From: Ailanthus altissimus
Lineage: Eukaryota > Streptophyta > Magnoliopsida > Sapindales > Simaroubaceae
Assembly: GCA_946807835.1 (NCBI GenBank)
Contig: OX327702.1
Span: forward strand, 10,912,001-10,976,000
DNA length: 64,000 nucleotides
Reading direction: 5' to 3'
Shown: positions 37,235 through 48,767 of the stretch, piece after piece
Position numbering within the stretch: position 1 is the first letter of the stretch
Layout of the letters: every line of letters starts with the position of its first letter
The notes under the pieces: model-generated
Seen by the model: the letters and a program-made list of their open reading frames with translations, nothing else
Database searches by the model: none
What the model was told of the DNA's origin: nothing
Made by a program: the position numbers and the translations under genes

Positions 37235-37653
37235 AACTATTAATAATCATTCGAAAAAATACTATGTATTGTTCACGTGTGGTATTATTCATGTGAACAA
37301 TGATCGTTTACCGTCCGAATAGTATTTACTAGTGACCAATTTCGATCCACAAGTGACGGTAGGAGACTATTTATAATAGGTACTTTATTAATTTATTATA
37401 ATATCTTTTTATTAAGAGTATAAATGAGTATTATTAAAACTATGGGAGTTTAATTGGGTATTGAACAATAACTTAAAAGTGTGAATTTTCTTTACACCTT
37501 TTATTTTAAATAAGTTTAAAATTTTTATAAATATTTTATGATCTATATATACTATTATAAATTTTTTATTAATTATAAATATTACAAGAAAAATTTTAAA
37601 AAAAATAAAAAATTAAATAGACATTAAATATTAAATATTGTGTGTACTAGAGT

Positions 37654-37799
37654 GAGCCCTCACATTTTATTTTTTTATAATCGAGCCGCATCGTGCCCGC
37701 ACGTCTTCTTGCGATGCATATTTTTTTAAAATGATGATGGAGCTTTCTAAGTAGCGGGTCAGGTCAAGGCCGCCACTTGGTCAGCCTGAGCCCTCACAT
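37654..37799. repeat. 12-bp direct repeats flanking a 122-bp segment
   Basis: GAGCCCTCACAT occurs at 37654-37665 and again at 37788-37799, exactly where copia B LTR similarity stops. The segment between is more GC-rich than its surroundings. It could be a small insertion with a 12-bp duplication or a deletion scar. Confidence 0.5.
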
Positions 37800-38613
37800 A
37801 TGTCAAAACACGCTTGGGTTTAACGTTTCATTTTATTTTTTCACATTGGCGTGCAGCTGGATAAAACTTTGTAAGTGCTGGGCTGGTCATCATAGCATGG
37901 CCGATTCATGTTATTCACGCACGCTACAAAGCTCTGTTTGGTTACTCTGAAAGCAAAGGAGAAAATGGCAGAAAATACAGATCAATATGCCAAAACAATG
38001 GTAGATAAACTGTCACCATCGCCACTTATAATTAGAGAAATGACAGATATTAGAAGCTGCCGGGTTAGAACTTAACAACATACATGTTAAAGATGTACTT
38101 TGTTAGCCTCATCCATTTGAAATCACATGCTTTAGATTATAAAGAAGCTCACTGATCTGAAAATCAAATTTACTGCATATCAAATACTAGATTTAAAAAT
38201 TTACAAGAAAATGCTGAAACATACAGCCCCAGCTATATATAATACACTCATAAAAAACATTCATAATTGCCAGTCAAATAAAATTTGGGAACATTCCATA
38301 AACTATACTTAATTTTAGATGGCATGTATCTCTTGATGAGACCAAAATTGACCAAATGCTGAAAGTTTTGTTTATAACATACAATAGCCATGTGAGATTT
38401 CATCTTGTCTACAAAGATCAGGGTCTTCGCACCACAATATTACATGTTCATCCTCAAAAGCCTACAAACAAAAAGAGGAAATCCGATTACTCGAAGCAAC
38501 CATCCTGAATATGCAGCACTGTGGCTATCCAGGGATCTTGTATTTACAGCTTCCAAACCTCCTATTAATAGCCAGACAGAAGCACCAAAGGCCAGTTTTC
38601 AAATACTGAAAGA
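37800..38613. other. Intergenic region, no gene seen
   Basis: No supportable ORF. It presumably holds the former 3' UTR of the minus-strand pseudogene that begins at 38614. Confidence 0.5.
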
Positions 38614-41577
38614 TTAAATGACAGTGCACCTCGTCCTTTCCTTAATTACTTCTCTCTCTTCTTCATTTCCCTTATCTGTTTGGATATCACTGCATAGTAA
38701 GTCAAAAACTAAGAACTCCGGCCATTGTTCTCCTATAACTGTAATAAGAATTGCAGCCCATCTGCTTTGCCTACCATCCACTATATATGATGAAGAAGTA
38801 AATGCCAGAGAAGTGCAAATAGAGGCTAACCACAAGAGCTTATTGATCACCTGCGTCACCCGTCTCTCTGACTTTAACTCTCCCCTCACAATTGTGATTT
38901 GTGCCAACACAACAGCCAATGAGTAGAAGAGAGCCAGGGTATTACTGACATAGTAGATCTTGAATGGGACAGTGCTTGCCGCCACAGACAATCTGTCATC
39001 ACCATCACCACCAGAAAGTGTGAAAAGAGATGCGAATGCAACTGTTGCAAATAGCACTGCTACTACCGTCACTGAGTTAGTTGCATTATAAAGTCCAAAT
39101 TTACGGAGATTACGAAGATGCTTGGCAATATCCTGCACATTCCTGTTGGTTTTGTGGGTTTGTTCAAGCTGTGTATAGACATTTTTCTTGATTTCCTTCA
39201 GTCTCCAAAGTTCATCCCTTGGCAGGTTTAAGTTCATGTGTTCTCAGTACACCATAACGTTGCAAACACTCCTTTAACTCATAGGTTTCTTCAGAGAATG
39301 GGAGTCCTTCAGCTATATCAAGGGCTGTCTTCTGGTCCCTTGTTAGTGTGTTTACATCAATGTCAGGAAGCACTAGCAATTCATTCACTATCTGCAAAGT
39401 TTAACAAAAGATCCAAATTTTAACTTCCCTGAAATAAAGTCTAAGGTCCAATGCACCTGAATTTTCTGGCAAACAGGACTTACAATTCATATGCAAATAG
39501 TGGTTACTACATTAAGTAATTGCCTTAATGGTAACTAAATTAAGTAATTTTCTGAAAAACAGGACTAAAAAATTCACTAGCAATTCATTCACTACCTGCA
39601 AAGTTTAACAAAAGTTCCACATTTTAGCTTCCCTGAATTTTCTGGTAAATGGAACTTAAAATTCATCTGCAAAAAATGGTAATGACATTAAGTAATTGCC
39701 TAGGAATTATAACCATGTGATATAACCATTTAAGGTTTGTTCACTTAATAACATAAATGTACTGAGACAGACTGAGATGGTTCTCTAACCATAAAAAACA
39801 CCAATTTATGATCTGATAGTGCTAGGAAACATGAACATCCAACTGAATTCTGAATCATCTAGTCAAATTCACAAATCATTGCTTCATAACTGCAAGCTCA
39901 AATCTGCTGAGGGTGAGCCAGGTGGAGGAAAGACAAGCTCAACATATCTGACAAGATAGGCTCAGGGCTGAGTTAGGTTCAGAATGAAACAAAACATTCA
40001 CAGTTCAATAATTAAACAAATGCAATATGCATATCAATCCAACAAATGTAACATAAATTCAAGTCTTCTAAGATTATAAATAACCAAACTCAACTCTCCT
40101 AGCATTCTTTGACAAAGCTATCTGAGCCCAAGCTCAAATATTGTATCAACTAATCCCATTTTTTACAAGGAATCTAACCAAACACAAACACTGCAGCTGA
40201 AGAAAATCAAATACCTCTTTCCGCTTTTTCCTGATTGCTAATGCTATATTACCAAGCTTGTCTCGGAGCAAGGCAATCGCTGAATCAGCCGCAAGAAGCA
40301 ACCTCACCACTTGACAGCTAACTCCTTTTACAGCCATATGCAATGCAGTCTGTCCTTTCTTATCAGTCCGTCTTGCCAGTTGCGGATCCTTGTCAATCAA
40401 ACGTTTTACAACTTCTATGTGACCCTGCCTGGCAGCTAAATGTAATGCATTCTTCCCATTGAATTTAGGTATTATAACAAGCTAGAATCTTCAGAAAGCA
40501 ACATATTAACTACTGCTTCATGTCCTTTAGTTGCTGATGTTATAGGTGGGGTTGCATTTGATTGGCCTAATGTCTTAATTAGCTCTGGATCATGATCTAG
40601 TAGCTCTTGGACGATATCTGCATAAAGGTCACTATTGAATTGAAATTCCCAGTGTAGAAGTAAACTTTCTGCTCAGAACATATACAAGCAACGAGATAGT
40701 GTGCAAGTATCAACGTGCATTCATTTCTAACAAAAACAATGAAGCAGAAAAAACATAGCACTGTTATATTTGAAACATGATGTAATTCTTGATTATTTTT
40801 AAAATTTGAATCAAAACATTACCTTGATAACCTTGACTGGCAGCAATATGCAAAGGGTCTAACCCAGATTTGCTCTTGGACGAAATACCTTCCTCAGTCA
40901 TATACTGTAATAATTCCTACACCACATCCAAATGCCCATTCTTGGCTGAAATGAACAATGCTGTCTCTCCTAAGTCGTTCACCTCCTCCACTACAGCCGC
41001 CCTAATCTCGGCCACCTAATTAAAATATTTACTAACATATAAAACACATCCCTAGAAAATGAAATGATAAAAGCATACATCAATCTCTTAACAAGTCTAT
41101 GAATATCCATGCAGGAACTATCACATTGCCTGGAGCATCAAGAAACAACTAAAAAATACTCACCTCAGCATCAAAATCAGACCCACTTGCCGTCCCTATC
41201 ATTTGGCAACCGATTTCACCCACAATTTCCTGAACAGCTGCCTTATCTCCCCGCCATGCAGCCAAGTGCAACTCTGTGTCATTGTGTGGACCTGTGACCT
41301 GCCTCACATACTTTTTTGTTCCAGCCAACTCTAATCGCTTTCCGGAATTGGATACCAGGGACTTGTTTGAACTCGATGACAGCAGAGCTTTGCCAGAATT
41401 TGATGCAGCAAGGGACTTGCTCTAATTGGAACCTAGCATGACTTTGCTAGATTTTGACAGGACAAGAGATGGTCTTGCTGCTGATGCAGTAGGAGAATTT
41501 GAAGCTGATGCAATGTTGCGAACAATTGACGGGCTTAGCCCTTGCTCCAAATCCCTCTCTTCTTCTTGGCATTTCAT
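38614..41577 (-). pseudogene. ITN1: ITN1-type ankyrin/PGG gene, decayed
   Basis: Fragments in order on the minus strand follow Arabidopsis ITN1 as I know it: start ATG at 41577; KKYVRQVTG and NDTELHLAAWRGD; SGSDFDAE ending at a GTGAGT donor (41158-41163); acceptor at 41016-41017, then VAEIRAAVVEEVNDLGETAL; LDPLHIAASQGYQ; GKNALHLAARQGHIEVVK; IDKDPQLARRTDKKGQTAL; TLTRDQKTALDIAEGLP; then the PGG region with TNSVTVVAVLFATVAFASLF and RRVTQVINKLLWLAS. Lesions: stop TAG at 41422-41424, stop TAG at 40917-40919, frameshift near 40480, a 6-nt in-frame loss near 40240, frameshift near 39220, and frameshift after VIG near 38735, beyond which the TYYAV-like fourth helix lies in another frame with a stop. 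Introns sit at family positions, so this is a decayed duplicate gene, not a retrocopy. A shortened product from the 38614-39237 ORF is conceivable but unlikely. Confidence 0.87.
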
Positions 41578-42384
41578 CGAACGTGTTTATCATAATCAAA
41601 ATATTTTAAACGTTCATGGAATAAACACTTTTACATAAATTCAAAGGCTAAGATTAAATTTTAGCAATTAGAATGATATATTCTAGGATCTACATTTTCA
41701 TATTCTTTAACTCTAAATTACCATAAATCCACGAATCTATGAAAATACATTTGATTCGTTATCTAAATGTAATTTTCAAAATCTAAAATATTGGGAAAAA
41801 AAATCAAGGTTCATGACAATTCAGTATAAAAATACGGAATTTACACATTTCTTGCGCCTAAAAACTGTTATCGACAATTGCTAAAAATTGAAAGACTTAT
41901 TATCTGATTTATCTATAAAAAAAATTCTTACAATTGATCAAAGCATTAATTTCCAACAAGCAAGGAAAATATAAAAAAAAATGGCGCGACGAAAGTACCT
42001 TCTTCTTCGATTAACTCCATATTCAAATATGTAAAACGACGTCTACATTTTGCATTTTCATGCGGGAATCTATCAAGCGATTCTCGGAATTCTTTTACTT
42101 GTTATAAGTTGTTTAGGTAACGCCGCGTGGCGGGGCAACGTGAGTGATAGCGGGAGCCACCGAGGTCCGATATCACGGGTTTTGTTTGAAATTGAAGGCC
42201 GTTACTTCTTACTCGTTATGTCTGATTTGATTCGCCATTTGCCATGTCAGCATTTCAATGCTTTAGTATGTGCCAGTGTGGATGAAATCTAAGGTATTCA
42301 CGTTATAATATATATATATATATTTTATGAAAAGAATAATAGATTTGTTTGAAAAAGTATAATATATTTTGGTTAATATTGAAT
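41578..42384. other. Region upstream of the ITN1 pseudogene, no gene seen
   Basis: AT-rich at first, then a more balanced stretch at 42040-42295 with an 80-codon ORF showing no recognisable domain. An (AT)n run lies at about 42308-42324. Confidence 0.5.
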
Positions 42385-42959
42385 TTTACAGTTGTCAATC
42401 GTAGCTCAATCTTGTGTAAGGTTATTGCCAAAGTTCCTGCTAATAGAATTCGGCTGGTGATGTATTCTGGGTAGATTAATTATAGACAATGTCATTATTA
42501 GTTTTTGCCTTAATTATTGAAAGCGGTCCTCTTCAGATGGTTAAACTTGATATGTCAAAAACTTATGATTGAGTGGAGTAGAATTTTTTAATGGCGTATG
42601 GGGTTTCCAGAGAGTTGGTGTCAAATGATTCTTATTGGTATCCTACTCCTTCTTTATTAATGGTGATACTAAAGGGCATGTAACTCCCTCTAGAGGTTTA
42701 TGTTAAGGTGATCTACTGTTTCCATACTTATTATTGCTCTATTCGGAAGATTTATCAGCTTTGCTTTCTGCTATGTAATGACGTGGAGATATAACTGGCT
42801 TTCAGTGTAGACGACATGGACCTAGTATAGTATCTCTTTGCAGATGACAGTATGATATTTGCTTGAGCATCCATCACTACCTGACAGACAGGCCATCAGA
42901 GACATCCTCCAATGTTATGAAGGGCCTTCTAGACATATTATTAATTTTGACAAATCTAT
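42385..42959 (+). mobile_element. LINE (L1-like) reverse-transcriptase fragment
   Basis: Translated pieces follow the plant LINE RT order: ILCKVIAKVPANRIR, IIDNVIISF, MVKLDMSKTYD, GHVTPSRGLC with GDLLFPYLLLLYSEDLSALL, and YLFAD-DSMIFA carrying the catalytic A/F-DD box. Several stops and frame changes interrupt it. It ends at 42959, where LTR-A copy 2 begins, so the copia element interrupts or truncates it. Confidence 0.85.
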
Positions 42960-45152
42960 TGTGATTCGATTAAAACAGTGTATATAAATGTGGTATTTGT
43001 TTTCATTATATAAAATATGTATTTCATATATAGTTAAGCACAATAAAAATATAAAAATAAATAATAAATACAAATAAATATATTAATCACATTAATATTT
43101 AAATTGAAATGAGAATTTACCGATGTAACTTTTGAACAAAAGTTATTGAAGTTCACTTGAAATAAGACTCGTTCACAGTTTTAGTAATTAATTGGATTGA
43201 CTTGATCAATTATAACAACAACTCTAATCTAATGAAGACTTAGCACTTTAACTCAAATTTATTTGTTTTACCTTTTATGAACACTTAATCAATAAAGACA
43301 AATTTGTTATACTTTTTAATGGTCAAATTTTGTTGGAGAAGATAATAAATAGTGATTTTAACTCTTGAAATTAAAAAAAAAATAATCTATTTTCTTTCTC
43401 TCTTGGCTAGTCAAACTCGAGCATAAAAAGCCTTATTTTTGTTTCAATTTCACTTTTAAATAATAAAGACTTAACTTAATTATAGAGTTAAGTATTAACC
43501 TTTGTTAAGTCAATTATTATTTAACTATTAAATAATAAAAAATTTTATTATTATAATATTAAATTAACCAAATCCAAGTTAACTCTTAATCTAAGTTAAG
43601 TTAAAAATTTGGCCACCAAATTTTTAATATTTAAATATTAAGTTAACTTAATTCAAGTTAACTATTAACTTTGATTAAGTCATTATACTTGTCCAACAAG
43701 TTTACTAATATTTAAATTTATTATTAACTTAATCTTAGTTAATTATTTAACCAAAATTAAGTTATTTGATTATTTAATTATTAATAAACATCTCATATTT
43801 ATTAATTAAATAATTAATATATGAAATTACTCTTGAGTTCTTGACTTGGTTACCAAGTCAACTCAAAGTAGGCTCTATCGAACTATACTCTTGAGTAAAC
43901 TTAAATAAATGCTCATTATGCGCGTATCTCGAGAGTTCTTAAAATAATTATTCAATTATATTGAATTTTACTGGAATGAACTATTTAATCTGGTACGCTA
44001 TCCCAATGCACAACGAGTACACTTTATATTGTGGGGCTCTTTAAGTCCACGTTTGATTTGTCAAATAAAACTACTATATAAGTCTGTGATCAATATTCCA
44101 CGCACATGTCATAAATATTACAAATTCAGTGCGTTAGACCATGCAAGTTGAGGTTATAGCACATATGTATAGTCATTTCATCATTTATACCCTGGATGTG
44201 CATGGACATAGATGAATACCGTCAATTCTCTATAAGCTCATCCATGAACTTAACTCCAGATTCATATCTCGATGAACAATATATATAAGCACCTTTACTA
44301 TATTGTTCAACTCTGTAGGAAACTTCTTTTCTCGAGTTTATTGCTTATAGTCACAACATTTTCTAAGATGCAATCTTGGAGCATCAGATATACAACTCTC
44401 TATATGAGCTGACAGATCCTATATCTACGCACACCAAACTTTATGAGCATTGGACCATACCCAGTGACACGCAACGGTCAGACCATAAAATATCTCTGAT
44501 GTCCATGGAATCTAAATATAGTAGATTACTCACAAACCCACTGTGGCGCTCAGGTCAAAGGACTATGAATATTACTCAATTTAAGAGGACCTTCCATTGA
44601 TGACTTACATAGGATGTCTATTAAGGTCCTCGTGAGTCTGTTCAGTATCTAGTCCTGACTGAATATCCATATGCCTACACAAGATTTAAGCTTATGGTCA
44701 GTTAGGAACAACCATCTGTACCTTGAAGATATACACATACACTGATCTATACAAGAAAGGAATCACCGACAAACCTGCTTCGGTGAAACAAAATCAGAAA
44801 CATAATATTTAAAAATATACTTGTATAATAATAGTTTCCACCACTTTATTGTAACTCTTGCAACTATATCGTTGCTAGTATACCTTCAGGTCTTTATTCC
44901 ATTACAAATAAAGCTCCACTTATTGAATTTCACTGATTCTTATAACCTGTTAACTCTTAGCAGTTATAATTCTCAGTGTTGCTAACTCTTAGCCATGATC
45001 TAAACTCCTTTAGATCAGATCTAAATTCTCTTAGATCGTATAATATTTGTAGCGTTACAAGTATTGTACTATATAATTAATGTAATTAGCGATTTAATAA
45101 AATATCAAATATTTATATAAACAGTGATGGCATGTAAGCACAAATCCTAACA
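42960..45152 (-). repeat. LTR-A copy 2, 3' LTR of the copia element
   Basis: A 2193-bp LTR. On the minus strand it starts TGTTAGGATTTGTGCTTACATG next to a purine tract. Its far end (plus-strand TGTGATTCG at 42960) is a diverged form of the CCAACA end. Colinear in inverted orientation with copies 1, 3, 4 and 6. Confidence 0.85.
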
Positions 45153-45166
45153 ATCTCTCACTTGCT

Positions 45167-45484
45167 CTAGTACCATTTATAGTAGTATCTAATACCCATA
45201 GACTCCACATATTTCTTAAACACATTTGGAGTTAAGGCCTTAGTGAGTGAGTCCGTTATATTATTTACATAATCTATTTTACAAATAATTACATCTTCTC
45301 TAACCAAGATCTCTCTAATTATGTGGTATTTTCTCTCTACATGTTTAGATCTTTGGTGTGCTCTTGGTTCTTTGGCTTGTATTATGGCCTCATTATTGTC
45401 ACAAAATAATGGGATAGAATCCTTCAAACTTGGAATTATTCCGAGCTTGACGATAAACTTATGAATCCACACTACTTCTTTCAC
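45167..45484 (-). pseudogene. Copia A RNase H C-terminal fragment
   Basis: A 105-codon open stretch with the copia C-terminal pattern: EVVWIHKFI, PLFCDNNEAIIQAKEPR, SKHVERKYHIIREI, DSLTKAL and MGIRYYY. The catalytic Asp in CDNN is present. The stop at 45167 overlaps the polypurine tract, a normal arrangement. Confidence 0.88.
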
Positions 45485-46600
45485 TGCTTCTAAGGCGACT
45501 AAATACTCTTCCTTTGTGATAGAATTAACTATGGACCTTTGCTTGGTGTTTTTTTAACTCACTAAGGCACTGTTGAGAGTAAATATATACCAACATGTAG
45601 ACTTTCGATCATCTAGGTTAAACTGAAATTTTAAGTTTATGTATCATTTCACCTGTAAATCACTATCTCCATAAATGTGAAACTTATCCTTTGTACCTTT
45701 GAGGTATTTTAGGATATGTTTGACTATCATTCAATGGCTGTCACCTAGATCAGACTGGTACCAGCTAGTAACACTTACATTCATACTGACGTCAGGTCTT
45801 ATACACATCATAACATACATCAAGCTTCCAATAATTGATGCATATAGTATGTTAGACATTCTAACTCTTTCATCTTCCGTCTGAGGAGACATTCTCCTCG
45901 AAAAATGAACACTATGTCTGAAAGGTAGTTAACTATCTTACAGTTAGTGAAATTATACTTTTTTTAAATGTTATCAATGTACAATGATTAAGAGAGTCTT
46001 ATTAGCTTCCTAACTCTATCTCTATAAAAATTTATACCTAATATATAGGAAGTCTCTCCTAAATCTTTCATGGAGAAGTTCTTACTCAAATAGCTCTTGG
46101 CTAACTGTAACACACTGATATCATTCTCAATGATCAATATGTCATCAATATAGAGCACTAAAAAGACCACTATACTCTCACTGACTTTTTTATACACACA
46201 AACTTCCTCTTGATTTTTGATGAAACCAAAACCTCTAATTACCTCATCAAAACGATAATTTTAACTTCGGGAGGCCTGCTTAAGTCTGTAAATAGATTTC
46301 TTCAACTTGCACACTAGACTAAAGGTTAGGCTAGATATAAAACCTTCAGGTTATTCTATATATATTTATCGAAACTTCTATTCAGGAACCGTCTTTATAT
46401 TAATCTGTCAAATCTCAAAGTTATAATATGTATTAATAGCCAATAAAATTCATTTTAATTTAACATCGCTACTGATACAAAGATTTCCTCATAATATGCA
46501 TCCATAGCCAATAAAATCCCTTACACATCGGTGATAAATATATTTGAGTGACAATTCACCATTATTTTTTTGATGAAATTCGACAGCAACATCCACACGT
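45485..46600 (-). pseudogene. Copia A reverse transcriptase, degenerate
   Basis: In minus-strand order: a MLN--NEFYWLL stretch (like SPVAMLKSIRILLAI), PEGF, LVCKLKKSIYRLKQASR, VLYIDDILIIENDI (46100-46150 area, the catalytic YxDD box intact), and MKDLGETSYILGINFYRDR, followed by a stop at 45988 and a degraded stretch leading to EVVWIHKF. Many stops and frameshifts separate these blocks. Confidence 0.85.
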
Positions 46601-46625
46601 TGATCATCCAGACTGTTCCTATTTC

Positions 46626-48767
46626 TGTTGGAGCTGGTGCTCACGTGCCATTCTAATATTGTATGAATATTAATTGTTAATATCATATTAATATGGTATA
46701 ATGCTTGTAACATTACAAACATTGTTTGATCTGAAAGAATTCAGATCTGATCTAAAAGAGTTTAGATCAGAACTAATAGTTATCAAAGCTAAGAGTTATA
46801 AATGCTAAGAGTTAGCACTGTTAAGAGTTAGCAGGTTATAAGAGTCAGTGAGGCCTAAAGAGTTAGAACCTTGTCTATAATGAGACAAAGACCTGAGAGT
46901 ATACTTGTAATGATATAGTTGCAAAGAGTTGCAATAGGTGTTAAGAAATATCATTATGTAAGTGTGCTCAAAGATAATGTTCCTGATCTATAATCACCAA
47001 TGCGGGTCTATCGGTGATTCACTTTATATAGATTAGTGTATGTCTATATCTGACTGGTTCAGATGGTTGTTCTTGGTTGACCATGAGCTTAGAGCTTGTA
47101 TAGGCATGCGGGTATTCAGTCAGGACTGGATACTGAACAGACTCATGAGGACCCCAATAGATATCCTATGGAACCATTAAAGGAAGATCCTCTCGAGTTG
47201 AGTAGTATTCGTGGTCCTTTGACCTGAGCACCACGGTGGTCTTATGAGTGATCCATCATACTTTGGTTCCACATATGTCAGAGACCTTTCATGGTCTGAC
47301 CGCTATGTGTCGCTAGGTATGGTCCGATGCTCATAGAGTCCGGTATGCGTAGATACGGGATCCGTCAGCTTACGTAGGTAAGTTGTATATCCGATGCTCC
47401 GAGATTGTATTTCATAAAGTCTTGTGGCCACAAGCAAAAACCCGAAAAAAATGCTTCCCACAGGGTTAAACAATATAGCAAAAGTGTTTGCGTATATTGT
47501 TTATCGAGATATGAATCTGAATATAAGATTATGGATGAGCAAATGGGGATTTGACGGTGCTGATCTATATCTCCGCACATCCAGGGTATAAATGATGGAA
47601 GGATTATACGTATACGTTATGACCTCAACTTGTATGGTCTGACATGCTGATTTGTAATATTCGTAACGTGTGTGTGGGGCATCGATTACGAATTAATGGA
47701 ATAGTTCTATTTGACAAATCGGGTGTGGACCTAGAGAGTCTCAATATGAAATGTACTCTTTGAGCACTTAGGCAGTGTACCGTATTGAATTGTTCAATAC
47801 AGTATAATTCAGTAATTACTAAGGTTAAGTTAACTAAAGTATATGGTTAAATGGTGGGACCCACTTTAGGTTAACTTGGTAACCTAGTAAAGATATAAAA
47901 GTAATTTCACTTTATGATTATTTAATTGTTAAATAATAAAAACAAATATTTATTTATTTAATTATTAAATAAATGATTTAACTTAACTAAGGTTAAAGGT
48001 TAACCATATGGTTAAGTTAGTTAACTTTACTTAATGGTTAAGTAAATGTTAACCTAACCATGGTTAAGTTAGTTAACTATGGTTAAAATAATTAAATATT
48101 TATTAACTTAAGGGTTAAGTTAAAATAATCTAACTAAGGTTAAATGTTAACTAAAGTTAGGTTAAGCTAAATGAAATGCAAATGAAATTCAAATTAGTTT
48201 GAAATTTATGCATTAGTATATAAAGTGAAATGAAATTCAAAATCAGAAAAGGTTTTTAGTTTTTAGGTTTTGTATTTTTGGGAGCCATTTCAATTTGAGA
48301 AATTGAAATTCTTTGTTTTGTGTTTTAAGTGTTAGAACAACAAAACAAATTAGACAAATGGTTACTAAATGTAATAACTAAAAAGGAGATTTGTTTTATT
48401 TATTCAAGAGTTGAATAAAAGGAAAAAAAAATTTAATTAAGTTAAATAGTTTAACTTTGAATAATGTTTAAGAGTTAAACAAATATGCTGGATTAACATA
48501 CTGTCATTCTAGACAATCAAACCCACCCTTGTTGATTGTTAGGATTGATCAAAGATTCATTTTATAGTGGACTTCAAGCAAAATTAATCCAAAGGTTTCA
48601 TTGGTGATATTTCTCAATCTCGAAATTCAGTTTATTAAATATGTAATTTTTGTGTTCATTGTATCTAATCTTTTGCTATGCACATATATTTATGAGATAT
48701 GTATGTTTGTTATATGATGAACACAACCCACATGCAAACACCTTAGTAATTTAACAACACCCCAACA
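46626..48767 (+). mobile_element. LTR-A copy 3, solo LTR
   Basis: A 2142-bp LTR from TGTTGGAGCTGG to CCCCAACA, in the opposite orientation to copy 2. Flanking 5-mers atttc (46621-46625) and gtttc (48768-48772) match at four of five bases. No primer-binding site or coding region follows either end. Contains TTAAGTTAACT-type repeats in its last third. Confidence 0.82.

Larger units (their letters stand above)
36171..37500. mobile_element. TIR (Mutator-like) element inside the copia B 3' LTR
   Basis: The left arm (about 36193-36433) and right arm (about 37240-37473) are long inverted repeats. Words shared in inverted order include 'attgtttaatacccaa', 'agttttaataata', 'aaatagtctcc', 'ggtcactagt'-like, 'cagacggt', 'aataccacac' and 'gaatgattattaat'. 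The flanking LTR supplies a natural control: the 5' LTR reads 'cttattctaattaag' where the element interrupts it. The flanks ttattcgga (36162-36170) and ttattttaa (37501-37509) both correspond to that LTR site, consistent with a diverged 9-bp duplication as made by Mutator-like elements. No transposase ORF was found, so it is non-autonomous. Exact termini are uncertain by a few bases. A 389-bp element is nested inside. Confidence 0.82.
33483..37653 (+). mobile_element. Ty1/copia element B, gag-protease only, 3' LTR split
   Basis: The 5' LTR (about 33483-34335) starts TGAAAATGG and ends CAACA. It is followed by AAC and TAGTATCAGAGC (34339-34350), a one-base variant of the Met-tRNA primer-binding site. 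The interior (34336-35789) has broken gag and protease only. The 3' LTR begins at 35790 (TGGAAATGG), runs colinear with the 5' LTR to about 36170, is interrupted by a TIR element, and resumes at about 37501 to about 37653, where similarity ends in the words 'tattgtgtgtactag' against 5' 'tattatgtgtgctag'. The last part of the 3' LTR is missing. Reverse transcriptase and integrase are absent. Confidence 0.82.
42960..46625 (-). mobile_element. 3' half of a Ty1/copia element of family A
   Basis: Read on the minus strand: reverse transcriptase from about 46625, RNase H ending at 45167, a purine-rich tract (agagcaagtgagagat, 45153-45168) and then the 3' LTR (45152 down to 42960). This ties LTR-A to Ty1/copia. 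The 5' half (gag, protease, integrase and 5' LTR) is not seen. RT sequence is last recognised near 46500-46600, next to a solo A LTR inserted at 46626. Confidence 0.85.
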
